Shown one piece after another: positions 4,952-9,610 of a stretch of DNA of 9,610 nt. Source of the DNA: Candidatus Woesearchaeota archaeon. GTDB lineage: Archaea > Nanobdellota > Nanobdellia > Woesearchaeales > UBA10200. The notes beneath the pieces are model-generated. The model made no database searches and was not told the origin of the DNA. It worked only from the letters and a program-made list of their open reading frames with translations. Both the position numbers and the translations under genes were made by a program. Position 1 is the stretch's first letter; each line of letters starts with the position of its first letter. The DNA lies in contig JAGVZX010000097.1 of the NCBI GenBank assembly GCA_018302185.1, forward strand, positions 1-9,610, written 5' to 3'.

Positions 4952-5635
4952 ATGGCAAAAAGGCTTGAAGACGTAATTGCAGTTAATGAAAAAGGCATAA
5001 CAGAGTTAGCAAGCATTAAGTTAGATAAGGTACATGGTATCAGGCTTGATGAATTATTATTAGTAGGCGCTGCCTTGGCAGATGTTCGTGGTAAATATTA
5101 TACTGGTTTTACAAGCTATAAACTTGCTGAGGTTTTGGGATTAGATGATGCAAATGTCCAGGGTGCATTGTCTCATGCTGAATGTTCAGATCATCTGTAT
5201 AGGGATGGGATATGGTATCACTTAAACCAAAATTCATATAAAATATTATTTGCTAATGCGTTTGAAATCTTATCTCCTAGTACTGTAGCAATTCTTGAAG
5301 AAAAATCACCAGGTAAGCTTAGGGCATTAAGGCAAAAATCATATCGTGCTCAGGTCAGGGAAATGATTGATGATTATATTGCAAGAACCACTCTTCCAAA
5401 TAACTATCTATTCTTAGACATTCAGGTTAGGGGTGATGAGATGCAATTGACTTTGTCTGAAAATGGAGATGCTAATCGTATACCAAAAAAATTTTCAATC
5501 ACAGAAACAGGTTATGATAAAGTTGTGCACATGGCAAGATATGCATCATTAGCTGCTAGTGCTAAAGGGATTGGGAATGTTTCTTCTATACAAAAGGTAC
5601 AAGAATTTGCTTCTGCAGTACAGGCAGTAAAGTGA
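4952..5635 (+). CDS. Hypothetical protein, 227 aa, possible winged-helix domain
   Basis: I do not recognise the family. The protein is soluble, without signal peptide or membrane helices. Residues 54-92 (TSYKLAEVLGLDDANVQGAL, then HAECSDHLYRDGIWYHLN) look like a helix-turn-helix followed by a beta wing: YKLAEVLGL and DDANVQGALSHA could be the two HTH helices, and YRDGIWYHL the wing. This suggests a DNA-binding or protein-interaction winged helix, but the call rests on pattern only. The middle (about 115-145) is a basic helical stretch (GKLRALRQKSYRAQVREM). Residues 152-170 read as beta strands (YLFLDIQVRGDEMQLTLSE). The C-terminal 40 residues are helical and Ala/Ser-rich. Start and expression signals are good: a TATA box at 4891 and GAGGT at 4943. 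It precedes the Nre repair gene by 66 bp on the same strand, but each appears to have its own promoter. Confidence 0.72.
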   Translation: MAKRLEDVIAVNEKGITELASIKLDKVHGIRLDELLLVGAALADVRGKYYTGFTSYKLAEVLGLDDANVQGALSHAECSDHLYRDGIWYHLNQNSYKILFANAFEILSPSTVAILEEKSPGKLRALRQKSYRAQVREMIDDYIARTTLPNNYLFLDIQVRGDEMQLTLSENGDANRIPKKFSITETGYDKVVHMARYASLAASAKGIGNVSSIQKVQEFASAVQAVK

Positions 5636-5669
5636 GTATATTAAAATATCAATATTTCAATGCCAAATT

Positions 5670-5677
5670 TTTAATAT
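5670..5677 (+). promoter_or_regulatory. TATA-like box for the Nre gene
   Basis: The AT-rich stretch TTTTTAATATT centred near 5672 is about 30 bp before the ATG at 5702 and fits a leaderless start. No Shine-Dalgarno motif precedes that ATG. The element is less perfect than the other boxes. Confidence 0.4.
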
Positions 5678-5686
5678 TAGGTTTGC

Positions 5687-5692
5687 TTTTTT
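5687..5692 (+). terminator. T6 run between the 227-aa gene and the Nre gene
   Basis: Six T residues lie about 50 bp after the stop at 5635 and could end the upstream transcript. They also lie between the TATA-like box and start of the next gene, so this may simply be AT-rich promoter DNA. Confidence 0.3.
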
Positions 5693-5701
5693 AAGTTCTC
5701 T

Positions 5702-6994
5702 ATGAAAATAACCTCAAAATGCTTAATTTGCAAAGGAAGAAACTGCTTAAAGTATTGTGGCAAACAAAACTGCGAGACATGCAGAAGACTGCAGACCAAA
5801 TTCATGGTTGCAAGTAACATTAAGCAGGAATTTTCTGCTGAAAGCCCTGCACCATTTATTGGCAGATTCGGGTATCCTGATATCAATGTTGGTGTGCTGT
5901 CTGCTCCTGATAATTCTGCAAATGCTAGTTCTAATTCATCTGGAAATATACTAGATGCATCTTTATATGACGCTCCTAGAGTCTGGTCAGCAAATAATTA
6001 TAACATCCCTAGCTTAGTCGACATAAGAAGCTCTCTAGTTAACTCAAGGACTAATTTTAATGTGAGAGATGCAAGAAGTACACAAAAACTTTCTGCAAAA
6101 ATGCTTGAAGTTACTCAAGATGTTGGCATGAGCTCAAAGCCTGTTGATATTGAGGTAAAGCTAAAGAAAGTACCTACACCAAAACTGCATTTCTTTGATA
6201 TAAATGCACCGATGGGACCTACAGCACAATTAAAAAATCTCACAGAAACATCAAATCCAAACATAGACTCAAGAGTCTGGAAAGTAGTAGATAGCTATGA
6301 CCTGAAAGCACAGGATGCTATCAATGAATTGTACAATAAAAGTGATTCTTTTGATGAGAATTTTCTCTCAAAAATATTAAGTGTAGGTATGCTTGGCGCA
6401 AAGACACAGAGGAAGTTAGTTCCGACAAGGTGGAGTATAACGGCAACCGATGACATAATTGCAAAGCAATTGATTACTGAAATTAAAGATTTTCCTGTTT
6501 ATGATTATGTAGCATATTTTGGCGGCTATCTTGGCAATTATTATCTTATCTTATTTTTCCCAGAAGTCTGGAGCTATGAACTGTTTGAGATGTATTCACC
6601 AAATGGCGGAGTACAGGATGGAAAGATACAATTCTCCACAGATTATGAGAATTATTTCGGCAGAAAAGAGTATGCTGAGCAATGTGCAGGAGGGTATTAC
6701 ACTGTGCGTCTTGGGATTTTGGAAAGATTAAAACAGCTGAAGAGGCAGGGAAGCGTTCTTGCATTGCGATTTATGACAGATGACTATTCTGTTCCGTTGG
6801 GTGTCTGGGTTACTAGGGAAGCCACAAGGAAATCAGTCTCTAACAAACCGATTGTTTTCGGAAGCAAAGAGCTTCTCCTTAATTATGCAAAAATATTTGC
6901 TAAGAAGAAATTCGGCATGGAGCTAGGGCAGGTGTTTGGGAAAAGCAGATTGCTTGCAGGGATGAAGCAGCAGAAGCTGGTTGATTATATCTAA
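5702..6994 (+). CDS. nreA: Nre-family archaeal DNA repair protein (NreA-like)
   Basis: This 430-aa protein matches the archaeal Nre family, which works with PCNA in repair of damage such as mitomycin C lesions. The N terminus is a zinc-finger-like cysteine cluster: C7, C10, C15, C19, C24 and C27. The hallmark SPAPFIGRFGYPDINVGVLS follows (48-67), with its G-R-x-GYP-x-NVG core. The central region contains segments typical of the family, for example RVWKVVDSYDLKAQDAI and LSVGMLGAKTQRKLVPTRW. The last eight residues, QQKLVDYI (423-430), fit a PCNA-interacting PIP box (Q-x-x-L-x-x-aromatic-aliphatic), located at the C terminus as described for NreA. Length is normal for the family (about 400-440 aa). 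The start at 5702 places the cysteine cluster at the very N terminus and fits a leaderless promoter. The gene is followed 69 bp later by threonyl-tRNA synthetase, which has its own promoter. The family is confident; choosing NreA over a paralogue rests on the PIP box. Confidence 0.9.
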   Translation: MKITSKCLICKGRNCLKYCGKQNCETCRRLQTKFMVASNIKQEFSAESPAPFIGRFGYPDINVGVLSAPDNSANASSNSSGNILDASLYDAPRVWSANNYNIPSLVDIRSSLVNSRTNFNVRDARSTQKLSAKMLEVTQDVGMSSKPVDIEVKLKKVPTPKLHFFDINAPMGPTAQLKNLTETSNPNIDSRVWKVVDSYDLKAQDAINELYNKSDSFDENFLSKILSVGMLGAKTQRKLVPTRWSITATDDIIAKQLITEIKDFPVYDYVAYFGGYLGNYYLILFFPEVWSYELFEMYSPNGGVQDGKIQFSTDYENYFGRKEYAEQCAGGYYTVRLGILERLKQLKRQGSVLALRFMTDDYSVPLGVWVTREATRKSVSNKPIVFGSKELLLNYAKIFAKKKFGMELGQVFGKSRLLAGMKQQKLVDYI

Positions 6995-7032
6995 TCCAAT
7001 TATTATTGATACTCATTATTTTAGCAGTTAAT

Positions 7033-7040
7033 TATATAAA
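7033..7040 (+). promoter_or_regulatory. TATA box for the threonyl-tRNA synthetase gene (leaderless)
   Basis: TATATAAA begins 31 bp before the ATG at 7064. An upstream ATG at 7057 is out of frame. No Shine-Dalgarno motif is present, so initiation at or beside the ATG is predicted. Confidence 0.65.
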
Positions 7041-7063
7041 TAAAAGCTTGTTCTTTATGTATT

Positions 7064-8998
7064 ATGCCAACATCAAAAATATTCATAACATTGCCTGATG
7101 GCAGCAAAAAGGAATATCATGCAGGTGTAACTGCATTAGAGATAGCCAAAGGCATCGGCGAAAGGCTTGCAAGAGATGCAGTTGCTGCAAAAGTAAATGA
7201 TGAGCTCGTTGACCTGAAGAAGCCTATCCATAAGGATGCGATGCTCAAGATACTTACATTCAAAGACAAGGAAGGCAAGGGTGTTTTCTGGCACAGCGCC
7301 TCACATCTAATGTCACAGGCTGTGCAGAGGGTTTTCAAGGATCAAGATATCGGCTTAGGTGTTGGCTTTGATGTTGAGGATGGGTTTTACCAGGATTATG
7401 GGATGGAAACACTTCATCCAGATATGCTTGAGAAGATAGAGCAGGAGATGAAAAAGATTGTTGAGGAGAAGCTTGAGGTAGAGCAGAGAGACATTTCCAA
7501 AAAGCAAGCTCTTGAATTCTATAAGAAAGATCCATACAAGACAGAGCTCACAAATGATATACCTGGAAATATAGTAAGCATGTATAAGCAGGGAGAGTTT
7601 GATAATCTCTGTAAAGGCCCTCATGTTCCAAATACTTCTTGCATCAAGGCATTTAAATTAATGAAGATTGCAGGAGCATACTGGAGAGGAGATTCTAAAA
7701 ACGCACAGCTCCAAAGGATATACGGAGTTGCATTCCCAAACAAAGATGAGCTAAAAGCGTATTTGCATCTTCTTGAGCAGGCATCTCTAAGAGACCACAG
7801 AAAACTTGGCAAGGAACTTGATTTGATCTCATTTCATGAGGAAAGCCCTGGTTCGGTTTTCTATCATCCAAAGGGCACAGTTATCTTTAATGAACTGCAA
7901 AAATTTGTCCGCGAAGAATACCTCAAAAGAGGATTTAGTGAAGTTGTGACTCCTTTGGTATATGACAAAAGCTTATGGCTTACCTCTGGACATTGGGAGC
8001 ATTACAAAGAGCACATGTTTACTTTAAATGTAGATGGCAGAGAAGTTTCTTTGAAGCCAATGAACTGCCCAAGCCATTGCCTGATCTATAAGACAAGCAC
8101 TAAAAGTTACAGAGATCTTCCTCTCAGGATAGCTGATTTTGCATCTTTGCATAGGAATGAATTAAAAGGAGTTCTTGGAGGAATGACTCGAGTCAGAAAA
8201 TTCAATCAGGATGATGCGCATATATTCTGCACGATAGAGCAGCTTAGTGATGAATTAAATGCATGCATGGATTTTGCTAATTTTGTTTACAATAAGGTCT
8301 TTAAGATGGAATATCATCTTGAGCTTTCCACAAAGCCAGAGAAATCACTTGGATCTGAAGAGCAGTGGAAGATTGCAGAAGATGCTCTGAAGAATGCGCT
8401 TGAGCAGAATAAGGATAATGATGGCAATAGGCGTGAATATAAGATTAATCCTGGCGATGGAGCTTTCTACGGTCCAAAGATAGATCTTCATATCAAAGAT
8501 GCTCTTGGGAGAAGTTGGCAGCTCTCAACAATACAGGTTGATTTTCAGTTGCCTGGCAGATTTGGATTAACCTATGAAGGCGCAGACGGAAAAAAACATA
8601 CTCCTATAATGGTGCATCGCGCAGTGCTTGGAAGTTTGGATAGGTTTATCGGAATATTGATCGAGCATTTTGCAGGCAAATTTCCACTTTGGCTATCTCC
8701 TGTTCAAGTTAGGCTATTGACAGTTGCTGACAGGTTTGATAAGTATGCTCATGATGTTGCTAAGAAATATAAAGAAGCAGGTTTGCGTGTAGAAGTAGAT
8801 GACAGGACAGAAAGCATCGGCAGAAAAGTCAGGGAAGCACAGCTTGCGCAAGTCAATTACATCCTTGTTGTCGGAGAGCAGGAAGTCAATAATGGTACAG
8901 TTACTGTCCGTAGAAGAGATAATACTATTGTGGGAGAGAAGAAGGCTGAAGAGTTCTTGCAAGAAGCGTTAGGGGAAGTTAAGGAGAGGAGAGTTTAG
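7064..8998 (+). CDS. thrS: Threonyl-tRNA synthetase, bacterial type
   Basis: The 644-aa enzyme attaches threonine to tRNA-Thr in the cytosol and has the full bacterial/eukaryotic architecture. A TGS domain (about 1-66) is followed by an N2 editing domain with HSASH (77-81) and CKGPH (183-187), the histidine/cysteine set that clears Ser-tRNA-Thr. The class II catalytic core (about 255-545) comes next, then the anticodon-binding domain (about 548-640). The core's zinc ligands are visible: C335 in MNCPSH, H386 in DDAHIF and H518 in VHRA. Motif 2 contains HRNE (363-366), and motif 3 includes GSLDRFIG. Length equals the E. coli enzyme (642 aa). MNCPSH has Ser where MNCPGH is usual. Many archaea instead carry a D-aminoacyl-tRNA-deacylase-like N-terminal editing domain, so the bacterial layout suggests old horizontal acquisition or a lineage trait. 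The promoter is a TATA box 31 bp upstream. It converges with the Lrp-type gene 35 bp downstream. Confidence 0.97.
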   Translation: MPTSKIFITLPDGSKKEYHAGVTALEIAKGIGERLARDAVAAKVNDELVDLKKPIHKDAMLKILTFKDKEGKGVFWHSASHLMSQAVQRVFKDQDIGLGVGFDVEDGFYQDYGMETLHPDMLEKIEQEMKKIVEEKLEVEQRDISKKQALEFYKKDPYKTELTNDIPGNIVSMYKQGEFDNLCKGPHVPNTSCIKAFKLMKIAGAYWRGDSKNAQLQRIYGVAFPNKDELKAYLHLLEQASLRDHRKLGKELDLISFHEESPGSVFYHPKGTVIFNELQKFVREEYLKRGFSEVVTPLVYDKSLWLTSGHWEHYKEHMFTLNVDGREVSLKPMNCPSHCLIYKTSTKSYRDLPLRIADFASLHRNELKGVLGGMTRVRKFNQDDAHIFCTIEQLSDELNACMDFANFVYNKVFKMEYHLELSTKPEKSLGSEEQWKIAEDALKNALEQNKDNDGNRREYKINPGDGAFYGPKIDLHIKDALGRSWQLSTIQVDFQLPGRFGLTYEGADGKKHTPIMVHRAVLGSLDRFIGILIEHFAGKFPLWLSPVQVRLLTVADRFDKYAHDVAKKYKEAGLRVEVDDRTESIGRKVREAQLAQVNYILVVGEQEVNNGTVTVRRRDNTIVGEKKAEEFLQEALGEVKERRV

Positions 8999-9003
8999 TG
9001 AAG

Positions 9004-9008
9004 TTTTT
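9004..9008 (+). terminator. Possible T5 terminator after thrS
   Basis: Five T residues six bases after the thrS stop, in the short gap between converging genes, may terminate its transcript. No hairpin was seen, and a T5 run is weak evidence. Confidence 0.25.
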
Positions 9009-9033
9009 GAAGAGAAGAAGAAATATAAGATAA

Positions 9034-9610
9034 TTACCTAAAATCGTCTTTTGGTTTTCTTTTGAGGCTTATTTTATCTCTCTGACTCAAGGAATTTATA
9101 AAATTTATAAGATTATGTGTTCTGCCCATATAATTGATTCCGAACTCTTTGGTAATGATAACAGATTCATAGCTTCTAACAAAATCAAATTTATTTCTGA
9201 TCTCTCTCATAATATTATGGAATTGGTCAAAGTCTTCTACTTCGAATTCTATCTCAAAGTCCCAGCTTCCGACGCATTGGACAACTGCTATAATATCTGG
9301 ATGCATTTCACAGAAGGTTATTAACTTCCTCTCTTTCTCTTCTGTCTTTTGATGCAAATAAATAAATGCTTTACAGAATTCCCTGTCAAACTGCTTAAGG
9401 TTTAAGCTGATCCTATAAGCATTAATTATGCCTTTGCTCTCAAGTTCTTTGACCCTATACCTTATTGCATTAGGAGTTGCTTTACACTTATTGGCAATAT
9501 CTGTCAGAGGAACTCGGGAATCATCTGAAAGCATCATTAAAATGGTGTAATCTATCTCATCTAATGTTGGTTGTGATATTGGGCCACCAACAATTGTAAA
9601 AACATCTTCT
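9034..9610 (-). CDS. Lrp/AsnC-family transcriptional regulator, 5' end beyond the window
   Basis: The visible part is 191 codons and the frame remains open to the right edge. The ATG at 9537 is not the likely start because in-frame codons upstream encode the first HTH helix: LDEIDYTIL then MMLSDDSRVPLTDIA, the classic Lrp opening. The winged HTH continues TDIANKCKATPNAIRYRVKE and the linker KGIINAYRISLN. A RAM-type effector-binding domain follows (FDREFCKAFIYL through DFDQFHNIMREIRN and beyond), and the C-terminal tail is basic. Lrp-family proteins bind DNA as dimers or octamers and respond to amino acids or related ligands. At least 14 residues (EDVFTIVGGPISQP) precede the HTH with no in-frame ATG, so the protein is longer at its N terminus than a single 150-aa Lrp unit. 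It may be the second half of a tandem Lrp protein. It converges with thrS, so they are not co-transcribed. Confidence 0.9.
   Translation of the reverse strand, partial: EDVFTIVGGPISQPTLDEIDYTILMMLSDDSRVPLTDIANKCKATPNAIRYRVKELESKGIINAYRISLNLKQFDREFCKAFIYLHQKTEEKERKLITFCEMHPDIIAVVQCVGSWDFEIEFEVEDFDQFHNIMREIRNKFDFVRSYESVIITKEFGINYMGRTHNLINFINSLSQRDKISLKRKPKDDFR

Noticed and set aside
9034..9537. ATG at 9537 as the start of the Lrp-type gene
   Set aside because: It would cut off the first HTH helix (LDEIDYTIL), which is encoded in frame directly upstream with no stop codon.

Overview
The window looks like chromosomal DNA from an AT-rich archaeon. The evidence is a tRNA gene with bulge-helix-bulge (BHB) introns, TATA-box promoters about 30 bp ahead of leaderless start codons, an archaeal Nre-type DNA repair protein with a C-terminal PIP-box-like tail, a DUF131-type small membrane protein, a DHH/DHHA1 phosphoesterase and an Lrp-type regulator. 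The bacterial-type threonyl-tRNA synthetase, short intergenic gaps and several unrecognised small genes fit a DPANN lineage (Woesearchaeota/Pacearchaeota-like). That placement is inference.

Layout. 48-1031 (-) is a CorA-family divalent cation transporter. It is divergent from a tRNA-Gly(UCC) gene at 1127-1293 (+) that carries two introns, one in the anticodon loop and one in the T arm. An unrecognised 184-aa gene follows (1322-1876, +). It converges with a minus-strand run of membrane-protein genes: DUF131-like (1884-2135), GtrA-like (2192-2755) and a multi-pass protein broken by a perfect 44-bp tandem duplication (2869-3491). A cytosolic DHH phosphoesterase (3582-4679, -) lies upstream of these. 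After a 272-bp intergenic region with two TATA-like boxes come, on the plus strand, an unrecognised 227-aa protein with a possible winged helix (4952-5635), an Nre DNA repair protein (5702-6994) and threonyl-tRNA synthetase (7064-8998). An Lrp/AsnC-family regulator (9034 to beyond 9610, -) converges on the synthetase and runs off the right edge.

Functional picture. This is mostly a housekeeping neighbourhood (translation, DNA repair, ion transport, envelope) rather than an obvious island. No transposase, integrase, CRISPR array or toxin-antitoxin pair was seen. The most striking items are the T-arm intron of the tRNA, whose splice sites form a textbook BHB, and the 44-bp duplication that splits a membrane protein gene. 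No stretch over 300 bp lacks a gene. The longest gap (4680-4951) holds divergent promoter signals and possibly a tiny leaderless ORF.
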